NCBI GenBank assembly: GCA_022600575.1
Contig: JAHZKF010000088.1
Coordinates: forward strand, 1-35,775
DNA from: Gammaproteobacteria bacterium
Lineage (GTDB): Bacteria; Pseudomonadota; Gammaproteobacteria; Legionellales; Legionellaceae
DNA: 35,775 bases
Reading direction: 5' to 3'
Shown here: positions 16,880 to 25,302 of the stretch, in pieces
Numbering within the stretch: position 1 is the first letter of the stretch
How the letters are laid out: every line of letters starts with the position of its first letter
The notes under the pieces: generated by a model
Seen by the model: the letters and a program-made list of their open reading frames with translations, nothing else
Told to the model about the DNA's origin: nothing
The model's database searches: none
Made by a program: the position numbers and the translations under genes

Positions 16880-18241
16880 ATGCGAGAAGATTTTTTGAGT
16901 ATGGCGTTGTTTCCTGATACAGAAGGGGCAACGCTTAGTGGTGCTTCTGTGAAAGAAGTCCGTGATTTAGCTAAGCAATTAGAGCAAGCAATTAAAGATG
17001 ATTTCCCAGTTAATCCGAATAATGGAAATCTATTATATTGGTTAACAGAGGGGCTCCATTGGGGGGTTAAAGAAAGCAATACCCTTGTGGTGCGAGATTT
17101 TGCTCGCCTGATGTCGAAGCTTGCAAAAAAAGACCCTAATGTATTGGTGGACATGCTTCGAGAAACAATTGATACCGGGAAGTTTACGGGTCAAACGTTT
17201 GGGTATGCATGGATAAATGCCCTGCATTTGAGCGCGTACAATCGCAGTAACCCTGTTGGAATAATTGCAGTTCATCATGTTTTTTCATATTTATTGGAAA
17301 ACACCACTGAAGGACTTGCCCCTTTATTGACGGATGTTTTAGTTGTAGGTGAAGAAAGAGGAAAAACAGCATTGCTGTTATTGGCTCGGGCATTATTGCA
17401 AACGGCCAGTGAACCTTTTAATCAGCCTAATTCAACGTTAGTTTCGCGCTTTATAGAAAACGTGTTTTTGCGCGCACCTGATGAAATTGGTCCGGTAATC
17501 CTTGAAGAAATTGAAACAGGCTCTTTTGCAGGAAAAAGCATATTTTATTTTTTAGTATCGGCGCAAAGAGAACTGTCAAAAGACAGTGCTGATGGAGTCG
17601 TGATTGTGAGTCGTCTTTTAAAGACGCTCTCTGTGACAGTAGAGCATCAAGAAGCATTTGTCGTGGCTTTATTAAAACGTGCCGAGAGAGGCCCTTATGA
17701 GGGCGTGAGTACGTTGCAAGTATTATTAATGGGGCTTGTTTCGGCGACTTACATCAAAAATAATGTGCTTGTGATTCAAGAATTGGTGGGTGTGCTTCAA
17801 GGATTACTTGAGACGCATGGTGTTATTGTTGCCCAGTCTTTAGTAACACCTATTGTAGAGGGCAAACACCTGGCACGGGAACATGGTTTTGCGATGTTTA
17901 TAGAAGCTTTCGCCGTGAGTTCAAAACGAGGAGTTGATACGGCATCCATGACAGAACTATTTTCTTCATTGATAGATGTTGTGAACCCAGAGCAGCTTAA
18001 AAACGCTTTATGTCAACCGACCCAAAAGCCTTGTCTACAGGTATTGGTGAATGCACTGAATCATGCAGATACAGGCGAACCTCAACGTGCCAATATTTCA
18101 TCTATTTTAGATAAACTGTCACCTATATTGGGGCCTCGGTATCTAGAGGGTGTGGTAACGGTACGTCATCATTCTTTTTTAGCAGATGAGAAGGGGCCTT
18201 CAAAAGATGGAGATGAGGCCATTGATGAACTGAAAGTATAA
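16880..18241 (+). CDS. Alpha-solenoid-like protein with 57-residue repeats
   Basis: A 453-residue protein built from a strict 57-residue repeat. The core pattern GxxxGx[ST] recurs at exactly 57-residue steps: G100/G104/T106, G157/G161/T163, G214/G218/S220 and G271/G275/S277, with a weaker copy at G328/A332. Each is preceded by a helix (LRETIDTG, LTDVLVVG, ILEEIETG, LLKRAERG) and followed by a hydrophobic helix ending near Ala (INALHLSA, YFLVSAQ, LLMGLVSA). Degenerate units are likely around 36-60 and 372-396. The all-helical periodic layout suggests an alpha-solenoid binding scaffold. A charged tail (GPSKDGDEAIDELKV) ends the protein. It follows the previous gene by 8 bp. I recognise no named repeat family of this length and pattern. 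Confidence 0.68.
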   Translation: MREDFLSMALFPDTEGATLSGASVKEVRDLAKQLEQAIKDDFPVNPNNGNLLYWLTEGLHWGVKESNTLVVRDFARLMSKLAKKDPNVLVDMLRETIDTGKFTGQTFGYAWINALHLSAYNRSNPVGIIAVHHVFSYLLENTTEGLAPLLTDVLVVGEERGKTALLLLARALLQTASEPFNQPNSTLVSRFIENVFLRAPDEIGPVILEEIETGSFAGKSIFYFLVSAQRELSKDSADGVVIVSRLLKTLSVTVEHQEAFVVALLKRAERGPYEGVSTLQVLLMGLVSATYIKNNVLVIQELVGVLQGLLETHGVIVAQSLVTPIVEGKHLAREHGFAMFIEAFAVSSKRGVDTASMTELFSSLIDVVNPEQLKNALCQPTQKPCLQVLVNALNHADTGEPQRANISSILDKLSPILGPRYLEGVVTVRHHSFLADEKGPSKDGDEAIDELKV

Positions 18242-18351
18242 GACCTGTCTCTGTTTAAAAAAGTGACCACCTCTCAGAGGTAAGCAGCAGGACGTAGTAT
18301 TAAAGCTAGAAGCACCTCACTATGGCGCGGTACGTAGAGAGAGAGTTTTGA

Positions 18352-19338
18352 TTACTTATGATTAAGCCTGTCTCTACCGTAGCGTCCATATTGTCCGTGA
18401 TCTTCCTCTTCTTCCTCTTCTTCCTCTCCATCAGTTGTACCATATTCTTCTTCTAGCTCTTTTGCGAGGGCTATGTTTTCTGCTTCTTCGCCAATGTTTC
18501 TTATGCGGTTTCTGTAGAGCTGAGATTGATCGGGTAGAATAAAGTAGGCATCATTAGCTTCATCGAGCAAAGTGCAGAAGTCGTCTGCTCTATCTGCTTT
18601 TGTGTATTCGGCATGGGTTGTCAATGTGTTCTTTAAGTTCTCGAGGGCTTTTTCAGTTGGATTACTTAAAAAATCTTTGAGTGCGCGGGCAACAAGATTA
18701 AGTTGTTCATTTGGGTCGATGGTTCGTGTGGTTTTATTTTTTGCCCCAATGTTCCCGATGGCATTTTTCATGTCGCCAAAGAAATGCTTTCCTTTTTCTC
18801 CTGTTGTAGCGGATGTAAGAGGTGTCAATTCTGTGAGTATAGCACTTTTTCGAGACATAAAATCAGTTTGTGCTTTTAAGGTATGTCCCAGCTCTAAGTC
18901 AATGGGCAGTTTTTCTCGTGTAAGACTTGCAATGTCACGAAAGTGGGGTAAAAGGATTTCCGCTCGTTCTTTTTGTTGTTCAGTTTGCGTTTTTTGAGCT
19001 TGAGTGGCTTCAAGCCTTGTTTGATAACCGAATAAATTTGAGAACAGATTACAGATATCTTCCCACACTTTATCAAAGCCTGTGAGTGATTGAATATGTT
19101 TAACTTTTTCATTGAGCTCTTTAAATTGCAGCCCGAGTTCTAAAGCGGCGTTTTGAAGTTCTATTTCGGTCAGTTTAACTTGATAAGCGCTTTTTCTTTT
19201 TTGAATGAGTTCGTTGAACTCTTCCTCTGTAAAATATGAGCGAATGTTCTCATAGAGTTCATTGATTTTTGCTTCAAATGCGCTGATATCGGCACTGAGT
19301 CGTGCTACATCGGCTTGATATCTTGTTTGCAAAGCCAT
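18352..19338 (-). CDS. Coiled-coil protein with glutamate-rich C-terminus
   Basis: A 328-residue hydrophilic, helical protein. Residues ~1-85 form a probable coiled coil (RYQADVARLSADISAFEAKI, then KLTEIELQNAALELGLQFKE). Another lies at ~105-130 (RLEATQAQKTQTEQQKERAE). The last ~40 residues are strongly acidic, with eight consecutive Glu, then a Gly/Tyr/Arg tail (GQYGRYGRDRLNHK). Glu-rich C-termini (E-blocks) are known translocation features of many Legionella Dot/Icm substrates, so this is a reasonable effector candidate, though not proof. An AAGGGGAT site precedes the ATG. The gene converges on the unknown operon at 14613-18241 and may belong to the same island. No enzymatic motif is seen. 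Confidence 0.62.
   Translation of the reverse strand: MALQTRYQADVARLSADISAFEAKINELYENIRSYFTEEEFNELIQKRKSAYQVKLTEIELQNAALELGLQFKELNEKVKHIQSLTGFDKVWEDICNLFSNLFGYQTRLEATQAQKTQTEQQKERAEILLPHFRDIASLTREKLPIDLELGHTLKAQTDFMSRKSAILTELTPLTSATTGEKGKHFFGDMKNAIGNIGAKNKTTRTIDPNEQLNLVARALKDFLSNPTEKALENLKNTLTTHAEYTKADRADDFCTLLDEANDAYFILPDQSQLYRNRIRNIGEEAENIALAKELEEEYGTTDGEEEEEEEEDHGQYGRYGRDRLNHK
18402..18428. repeat. 9-bp tandem repeat encoding poly-Glu
   Basis: CTTCCTCTT occurs three times head to tail, the last with one change (CTTCCTCTC). Read on the minus strand it encodes the Glu run near the C-terminus of the coiled-coil protein. The unit is a multiple of three, so slippage would change the length of the acidic tail without shifting the frame. 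Confidence 0.7.
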
Positions 19339-19355
19339 TCTTGATCCCCTTTTAT

Positions 19356-19376
19356 TCTATATATGTAATATATAGA
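19356..19376. promoter_or_regulatory. Palindrome upstream of the coiled-coil gene
   Basis: TCTATATA and TATATAGA form a perfect 8-bp inverted repeat around TGTAA, in the 42-bp gap between the LpoA stop and the start of the minus-strand coiled-coil gene. It is close in sequence and geometry to the palindrome at 7842-7864 (shared CTATATA/TATATAG core). It could be an operator or a weak hairpin after lpoA. Confidence 0.35.
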
Positions 19377-19380
19377 CAAT

Positions 19381-21174
19381 TTAAAGCTGATTTGCAACGC
19401 CTGCTCTAAATTGGCCAAAGGGGAGGATGCGAGAAATACGACGATCTTGACTTAAATAAAGTGCGCCGGTTTGGTTATCGGTCCCAAGGGCTGGGAAGAG
19501 TAGGAGTGAATTAAGTTCGGTACCTAGCGTATAACTATCCATGCCTAAAGCATACAGACGTGTATAGCTGTTAAATCCTTCAGGCCAATCACGTTTTCTA
19601 GCGCCTGGGTTTTTAAAGACCCAGGGCATATCACAAAAAATAATATTGTCTAAATCACGGTCTGCCATGGTGTTTTGTGTGCCAGTATACACGCTGGATG
19701 TTGCGTAAACAGGTACTTTACCTGCGTAATAATAACGGAGTAACGGCATGATTTGACGGGCATTTGATGGATATGCCAGTAAGAAAATAACATCAAAATC
19801 TTCGCGACGCAGAGGTGTACGTTCAATGGAGGGATCTTTAGCAATGGCTTTTAGTTGTCTTTTACGTTCGTCATCAGGTACTGCTTGTAAGAGCTCACGG
19901 ATTTCTTCATTAAAGTGGTCTGTTTCATTGGGGTTAAATCGCAAGGCATCCACAATATGGCCGCGCTGTCCTCGCCATTCGTTTGCAAAAGCATTTATCG
20001 TCTCGTCACCCCAAGCCCCTGTTGGTGCAATCACTAAAGCGCGTGAGTATCCCGCTCTGCGTGCTTTAAGGGCTACTTGGCGTGCTTCATTAGGGGGCGA
20101 CAATCCAAATTGGAAGGCATGGTCTTGTGTGCGTGCGTCGATATTATTAAGCAGTAAAGTTGGGACAGGATGCGGCATCGCAGCAACGGTTGTAACGTTT
20201 GCTTTGGAAAGGGGACCAATAACATAGTCTGCCCCATCTGAAATAGCGCGATGATAAGCGCGAGCTGCCGAAAGACGGTGGGTATCGTATAAACGTAATT
20301 TGGTTTTGGTGATGGCTCCTTTTTCACGAAAGGCCGCCATAAAGCCATCTTGAACGGCAAGACCTGGGCCTGCTAGCGGGCCTGTCAATGGTAACAATAG
20401 AGCAATTTGTTTTGGTTTTGTATAAAGATGTGCTTGCATTGCTTCGAGTGATTGAGGAAGTAGCGCACGTGCTGGGTGTTTTCCGTAAGTTTGTTCCCAT
20501 TGCCTAAGTGCTGTGAGCATTTTTTGTGGGTAAGCAGGATTTTTCCGTGCAATTAAGGCAAGTTCAGTCCAGCCTTGCAAAACAGAACCAGGAGCCGCCT
20601 CTATCCCAAGGGTGTTTAATTCGGCAGCAGGTAAGGTGGTCAAGGCTAACCAAAGTGCACGACGGTTATTTTCACGGGATGCTTCATCTGGCAAGATACG
20701 GTCGAGTTTGATGCGCTCAGTAATCGATTCGAGTGGTTTTCCAAGTGTTTGATAACTGTGTGCGAGTGCTTCATGAAATTGTGCTTGTTCATAAGCAGGC
20801 AATTGTCCAGCATGATGAATACTTGCAAGTCGTTTTAAAGCGGCTTGCGGGTGTTTTTGACTGAGATCAATTTTTGCGAGCAAGAGTGCTTTTTTATCAG
20901 ATTGAATCGAAGACTCGGGCGTGATTTGTGCTAGAATAGTTTTGGCTTGCTGCCATTCACCTTCATCAACCAGACGGCCTGCTGCGAGTAGTAATAAGGC
21001 TTGTTTTTCTTCGCCTAGGTGATTGTTTGCAAGGGCTATATAAGCTTCTGCTGACATTGTATAGGGGCTAGCAAGGGGGCGTGCGCCACTACGAACAACG
21101 TTGGTGCATTGCACAAGCAAACTAAGACAGGCCAAAAGAGCCATTATTTTTAGGTGACGAAAGTGCAACAGCAT
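19381..21174 (-). CDS. lpoA: LpoA/LppC-type penicillin-binding protein activator lipoprotein
   Basis: An outer-membrane lipoprotein that activates PBP1A during peptidoglycan synthesis. From the ATG at 21174, preceded by a GGGAGGT site, the protein is 597 residues. It opens with a lipoprotein signal whose lipobox reads LLVQC (Cys 23). The frame extends to 21246, but that would bury the signal peptide. The N-terminal half (~45-270) is TPR-like helical, and the C-terminal half (~275-590) is a periplasmic-binding-protein-like fold (IALLLPLTGPLAGPGLAVQD, then VIGPLSKANV). It is divergent from rsmI, the usual gammaproteobacterial pairing. The yraN and diaA genes that often follow lpoA are missing, and an unknown gene lies there instead. 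Confidence 0.88.
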   Translation of the reverse strand: MLLHFRHLKIMALLACLSLLVQCTNVVRSGARPLASPYTMSAEAYIALANNHLGEEKQALLLLAAGRLVDEGEWQQAKTILAQITPESSIQSDKKALLLAKIDLSQKHPQAALKRLASIHHAGQLPAYEQAQFHEALAHSYQTLGKPLESITERIKLDRILPDEASRENNRRALWLALTTLPAAELNTLGIEAAPGSVLQGWTELALIARKNPAYPQKMLTALRQWEQTYGKHPARALLPQSLEAMQAHLYTKPKQIALLLPLTGPLAGPGLAVQDGFMAAFREKGAITKTKLRLYDTHRLSAARAYHRAISDGADYVIGPLSKANVTTVAAMPHPVPTLLLNNIDARTQDHAFQFGLSPPNEARQVALKARRAGYSRALVIAPTGAWGDETINAFANEWRGQRGHIVDALRFNPNETDHFNEEIRELLQAVPDDERKRQLKAIAKDPSIERTPLRREDFDVIFLLAYPSNARQIMPLLRYYYAGKVPVYATSSVYTGTQNTMADRDLDNIIFCDMPWVFKNPGARKRDWPEGFNSYTRLYALGMDSYTLGTELNSLLLFPALGTDNQTGALYLSQDRRISRILPFGQFRAGVANQL

Positions 21175-21214
21175 GAGCGTGTAACCTCCCGAATAAGACG
21201 TAGCAGGATAAACC

Positions 21215-22066
21215 ATGGTGAATTCAATCGCAAGACCTAAAGGCACGCTTTATGTGGTAGCCACACCGATTGGCAATCGAGAAGATATGACCCATCGTGC
21301 TATTCATGTGTTAAAAACGGTTCACATGATAGCGTGTGAGGACACACGCCACTCAAAACCCTTTTTAGCTTCTTTGGGCATTGAAAGTAAGCTGGTAGCC
21401 TTTCATGCGCATAATGAATCAAACAAGAGTGCAGCTTTAATTGAAGCGCTAGACAAAGGCCAAGATATAGCGCTGATTAGTGATGCAGGTACCCCTTTAA
21501 TTAGTGACCCTGGATATCCTTTGATTACAGAAGCGCGTCATGCAGGCATTACAGTTGTGCCGATTCCAGGTGCATGTGCCTTAGTTACTGCTTTATCTGC
21601 AGGGGGGGTGCCAACGGACGCATTTACGTTCGCGGGTTTTCTGCCAGCTACAAAGTCAGCACGTGTGCGATCACTTGAAGGGTTTAAAAAGACAGTGCAA
21701 CATACCTTGGTTTTTTATGAGTCGACACATCGTTTATTGGCTTGTTTAGATGATATTTTAGACGTGTTTGGAGATGAACTTGAGCTTGTACTTGCCAAAG
21801 AATTAACCAAAACCTTTGAAGCATTTGTGCGTGGGAGTGTGACCGAAGTGAAAGCATGGCTTATGGCTGATAAAGCACGTCAGAAAGGGGAGTTTGTATT
21901 AATGCTCCTGCCCCGAGAACGCACAGTAGATACAGGCGAAGATAAGCGATGTTTAGCCATTTTACTAAAAGAGCTTCCTGTAAAACAAGCCGTTAAATTA
22001 GCCGCAGCATTAACAGGTAGCAGTCGTAATGCATTGTATGCTTTAGCGCTTGCTGATAAAGCATGA
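21215..22066 (+). CDS. rsmI: 16S rRNA (cytidine(1402)-2'-O)-methyltransferase
   Basis: RsmI adds the 2'-O-methyl group to C1402 in the decoding centre of 16S rRNA, using SAM. The 283-residue protein has the tetrapyrrole-methylase fold: GTLYVVATPIGNREDMTHRA, IACEDTRHSKPFL, ALISDAGTPLISDPGYPL, IPGACALVTALSAGGVPTD and FYESTHRLL. An AGGA site lies 6 bp before the ATG. The start is 40 bp from the divergent lpoA start, so their promoters must overlap. The last 4 bp overlap the astacin gene (ATGA), which makes translational coupling likely. Confidence 0.95.
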   Translation: MVNSIARPKGTLYVVATPIGNREDMTHRAIHVLKTVHMIACEDTRHSKPFLASLGIESKLVAFHAHNESNKSAALIEALDKGQDIALISDAGTPLISDPGYPLITEARHAGITVVPIPGACALVTALSAGGVPTDAFTFAGFLPATKSARVRSLEGFKKTVQHTLVFYESTHRLLACLDDILDVFGDELELVLAKELTKTFEAFVRGSVTEVKAWLMADKARQKGEFVLMLLPRERTVDTGEDKRCLAILLKELPVKQAVKLAAALTGSSRNALYALALADKA

Positions 22067-22728
22067 GATCGTTTTGGGTGGGATTATTGAGTTGTTTTTT
22101 TGGGGTTGCGACAGCGACAAACCTTCAAGGTATTATTGTTGAGCCTGAGGGTGCAAGTTGGACTCATGGAATTGTACCTTATGTTATAGAGGATGCTATA
22201 TCGGTAGCAAAACACAAAGAGATTCTAGATGCGATGGCATTGTGGGAAGCTGGGACAGTGGTTCGATTTGTGGCAGTAACCCCTGAAAACAGAGCTTATT
22301 ACCCAGACTATGTTGTTTTTCAGCCGAGTGCAGGAAAGAGATGTGCTTCATCGGTAGGGCGACAAGGAGGGATGCAAGTTCTTCGTCTTGCCTCGCGCTG
22401 TAACACCATGCTGATTGCACATGAGCTTGGTCATTTGCTAGGGCTTTGGCATGAGCAAGCGCGATTGGATAGGGATTTATACGTTGAGGTGATGTGGAAA
22501 AATATTCGTACAGATCATTATCATAATTTTTATCAACGTGTGAATGATGGGCAAAATCAGGGGCCATATGATTTTGATTCAATCATGCATTATTCAGAAG
22601 ATGCTTTCACTAAAAACGGAGAACCAACGCTCGTGCCTCGTATTAAAGGGGTTCAAATTGGTCAGCGGACCCATTTAAGTGCCGGGGATATTACCTCGGT
22701 GAATGCATTATACGCAAAAAATAAGTGA
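22063..22728 (+). CDS. Secreted astacin-family (M12A) zinc metalloprotease, LegP-like
   Basis: A 221-residue protein with an N-terminal signal-like segment (RSFWVGLLSCFFGVATA, ~2-19) and the full astacin signature: HELGHLLGLWHE (H120, E121, H124, H130 as zinc ligands and catalytic Glu) followed by RLDRD, and the Met-turn SIMHY (173-177) with its Tyr. Astacins are rare in bacteria. Legionella pneumophila has one, the Dot/Icm substrate LegP, so a host-directed role is plausible. The signal peptide suggests Sec export here instead. It sits in an operon between rsmI (4-bp overlap) and pepN (6-bp gap), an odd placement for an effector and possibly a gene insertion. Confidence 0.88.
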   Translation: MRSFWVGLLSCFFGVATATNLQGIIVEPEGASWTHGIVPYVIEDAISVAKHKEILDAMALWEAGTVVRFVAVTPENRAYYPDYVVFQPSAGKRCASSVGRQGGMQVLRLASRCNTMLIAHELGHLLGLWHEQARLDRDLYVEVMWKNIRTDHYHNFYQRVNDGQNQGPYDFDSIMHYSEDAFTKNGEPTLVPRIKGVQIGQRTHLSAGDITSVNALYAKNK

Positions 22729-22734
22729 GGAAGA

Positions 22735-25302
22735 ATGATGTCGAATGAAACAATCTATTTGAGCGATTATAAAGCGCCTGTTTTTGAAATAGAAACAGTG
22801 TTGTTAGCCGTTGATTTATTTGAGACACATGCCTTGGTCAAAAACACCATGCAGCTTCGGCGTGTGGCGCAAGGCGTGCTTTGTTTGGATGGAGATGAGT
22901 TAACGCTTGAACAGGTTGAATTAGACGGCAAAGTATTGGATTCGACGGATTATGTGCTTGAAAAAAATAAGCTTACTTTAGATGCTTGTCCGGACCGCTT
23001 TGAATTAGTGGTCACCACACGTATTTTTCCGCAAAAAAATACAGCATTATCAGGACTGTATTGTTCAAATGGCTTTTTTTGTACGCAGTGTGAGGCGGAG
23101 GGATTTCGTCGTATCACGTATTTTTTAGATAGACCGGATGTGCTTGCCGTTTATACCACACGTATTTCAGCAGACAAAGCAAAATATCCTGTTTTGTTAT
23201 CGAATGGTAATTTATTAGAATCAGGCGAAGAAGACAATGGCCGGCATTGGGCTTTATGGCACGATCCATTTAAAAAACCATCGTACTTATTTGCTTTGGT
23301 TGCAGGTAATTTAGGCATGGTTCAAGATGAATTTGTGACCATGTCAGGGCGCACGATTGATTTGCGATTATATGTTGATCCAGGTCAAGAAGATAAAGCG
23401 CCTCATGCACTTGAATCGCTGAAAAAAGCGATGGCGTGGGATGAACGTGAATATGGACGTGAATATGATTTAGATATTTATATGATTGTTGCGGTGAGCA
23501 CTTTTAATATGGGGGCTATGGAGAATAAAGGCCTTAACATATTCAACTCTAAATATGTATTAGCGCGTAGAGATACTGCAACAGATGCAGATTATGCAGA
23601 CATAGAAGGGGTTGTTGCGCACGAATATTTTCATAATTGGACCGGGAATCGTGTGACCTGTCGAGACTGGTTTCAGTTGAGTTTAAAAGAAGGCTTAACT
23701 GTGTTTAGAGATCAAGAATTTTCACGAGATATGAATTCGCGAGATGTGAATCGTATTCAAGATGTCAAAATACTGCGACAAGCACAGTTTCCTGAAGACG
23801 CAGGGCGTATGGCGCATCCTGTAAGACCACCTGCGTATCAAGAAATTAATAATTTTTATACCGCAACGGTATATAACAAGGGCGCAGAAGTGATTCGAAT
23901 GCTGCATACTTTGCTTGGAAAAGCAGGGTTTCGGCAAGGGATGGACTTATACTTCGAACGCCATGATGGCGAGGCGGTCACTATTGAAGATTTTGTAGCG
24001 GCAATGGCAGATGCAAATGAATGTAAGTTAGACCGTTTTTTTCACTGGTACACGCAGCCTGGGACACCACAAGTGGCTTTGGTTCAGCAAACCTATCAGG
24101 ACCATTGTTTAACGCTTAAGTTCACGCAAAGTGGGGTTGAAACGTCTTGCCCTATTCCAATCGAAATCGCTTTGTTCAATGCGAAAGGCGATGAAATATC
24201 AATTCAAAACAATGTGCTATTGCTTGAAAAAGCCGAGCAAACGTTTGATTTAGATAATTTGGATGAAGCGCCTGCTCATGTGTCCTTGTTGCGTGGGTTT
24301 TCAGCGCCTGTGATTTTAAAAGATGGTAAAAATCAAGCCGAGCGTCTTGGTTTGCTTCGAGTAGAAACAGATGGATTTGCAAAATGGGATGCGGCCGAGC
24401 GCGTGATATGCACTTTATTATTGGGTGCTTATGATGCCAATGTACCTTTGGTGCTTGAAGTGCCTGTGATTGATGCTTTTCGAGAAGTGCTTCAAGACGA
24501 ATCACTTGATATGGCGCTTAGAGCCGCGATTTTGGCGCCACCTAGTTTTGAAGAAGTGGTGAGCGGTGTGTCTGATATTGATGTGTCACGTATTGAAGAT
24601 GTACGTGATGCTTATGCTATGGCGCTTGGAGAAAAACTGTGGACTGAAATGTCAGCAATGTACACGCGTCTTTGGGATGCAGAAAATCATGAGATGGAGG
24701 GTGAGGCCTATGGCAGGCGAAAGCTTCGTAATGTGTGCTTGTCGTTTATGATGAAAGCAAGGCCTCTTGATGCGCGTAAAGTATGTGAGACGCAATTTAA
24801 AGCAGCTAAAACAATGACTGACCAAATTGCAAGTTTTGGATTATTAGTGAATGATTCAGATGAAGCGTGCCGATTGAAAGCAATCAAAACGTTTTATGAT
24901 AACTGGAAAACAGACGATCTGGTGCTTGATAAATGGTTTAGCTTGCAAGCAAGTTCAGATGTAGTAGGTGCGTTGGCACGTGTTGAAGCCTTGCTTAAGC
25001 ACCCAGCGTTTGATTTAAAAAATCCAAACAAAGTGCGTGCGTTAATTGGTGCTTTTTGCCAGAGTAATCCGCGGTATTTTCATGCAGAAGATGGGAGTGG
25101 ATATGCCTTTCTTGCGGATAGAATATTAGAGCTTGATAAGCTTAATCCACAAGTTGCCTCACGTCTTACAACGCCATTTACACGTTGGCAGCGTTTTAAT
25201 GCTAAAAGACGTGATGCAATGCAGGCGCAATTAAAGCGCATGTCAACTGAAACTTTATCGCCTGATTTAAGAGAACTGGTTGATAAGAGCCTTGCATGTT
25301 AG
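22735..25302 (+). CDS. pepN: Aminopeptidase N (M1 family)
   Basis: A cytosolic zinc aminopeptidase that removes N-terminal residues from peptides in the last steps of protein breakdown. At 855 residues it matches bacterial PepN (~870). The substrate-binding GAMENKGLNIFN and the zinc site HEYFHNWTGNRVTCRDWFQL with the distal Glu in LKEGLTVFRDQEF are intact. The C-terminal half is helical. The gene opens with two ATGs (22735 and 22738) after an AGGA site, and either could be used. It follows the astacin by 6 bp and overlaps aroE by 7 bp. Confidence 0.97.
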   Translation: MMSNETIYLSDYKAPVFEIETVLLAVDLFETHALVKNTMQLRRVAQGVLCLDGDELTLEQVELDGKVLDSTDYVLEKNKLTLDACPDRFELVVTTRIFPQKNTALSGLYCSNGFFCTQCEAEGFRRITYFLDRPDVLAVYTTRISADKAKYPVLLSNGNLLESGEEDNGRHWALWHDPFKKPSYLFALVAGNLGMVQDEFVTMSGRTIDLRLYVDPGQEDKAPHALESLKKAMAWDEREYGREYDLDIYMIVAVSTFNMGAMENKGLNIFNSKYVLARRDTATDADYADIEGVVAHEYFHNWTGNRVTCRDWFQLSLKEGLTVFRDQEFSRDMNSRDVNRIQDVKILRQAQFPEDAGRMAHPVRPPAYQEINNFYTATVYNKGAEVIRMLHTLLGKAGFRQGMDLYFERHDGEAVTIEDFVAAMADANECKLDRFFHWYTQPGTPQVALVQQTYQDHCLTLKFTQSGVETSCPIPIEIALFNAKGDEISIQNNVLLLEKAEQTFDLDNLDEAPAHVSLLRGFSAPVILKDGKNQAERLGLLRVETDGFAKWDAAERVICTLLLGAYDANVPLVLEVPVIDAFREVLQDESLDMALRAAILAPPSFEEVVSGVSDIDVSRIEDVRDAYAMALGEKLWTEMSAMYTRLWDAENHEMEGEAYGRRKLRNVCLSFMMKARPLDARKVCETQFKAAKTMTDQIASFGLLVNDSDEACRLKAIKTFYDNWKTDDLVLDKWFSLQASSDVVGALARVEALLKHPAFDLKNPNKVRALIGAFCQSNPRYFHAEDGSGYAFLADRILELDKLNPQVASRLTTPFTRWQRFNAKRRDAMQAQLKRMSTETLSPDLRELVDKSLAC

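Noticed and set aside
18268-18282. ACCTCT/AGAGGT hairpin after the 57-residue repeat gene
   Set aside because: Six-bp stem with a one-base loop cannot form well, and no T tract follows.
21175-21246. Longer LpoA N-terminus
   Set aside because: It would place the lipoprotein signal internally, while the ATG at 21174 has a good ribosome binding site.
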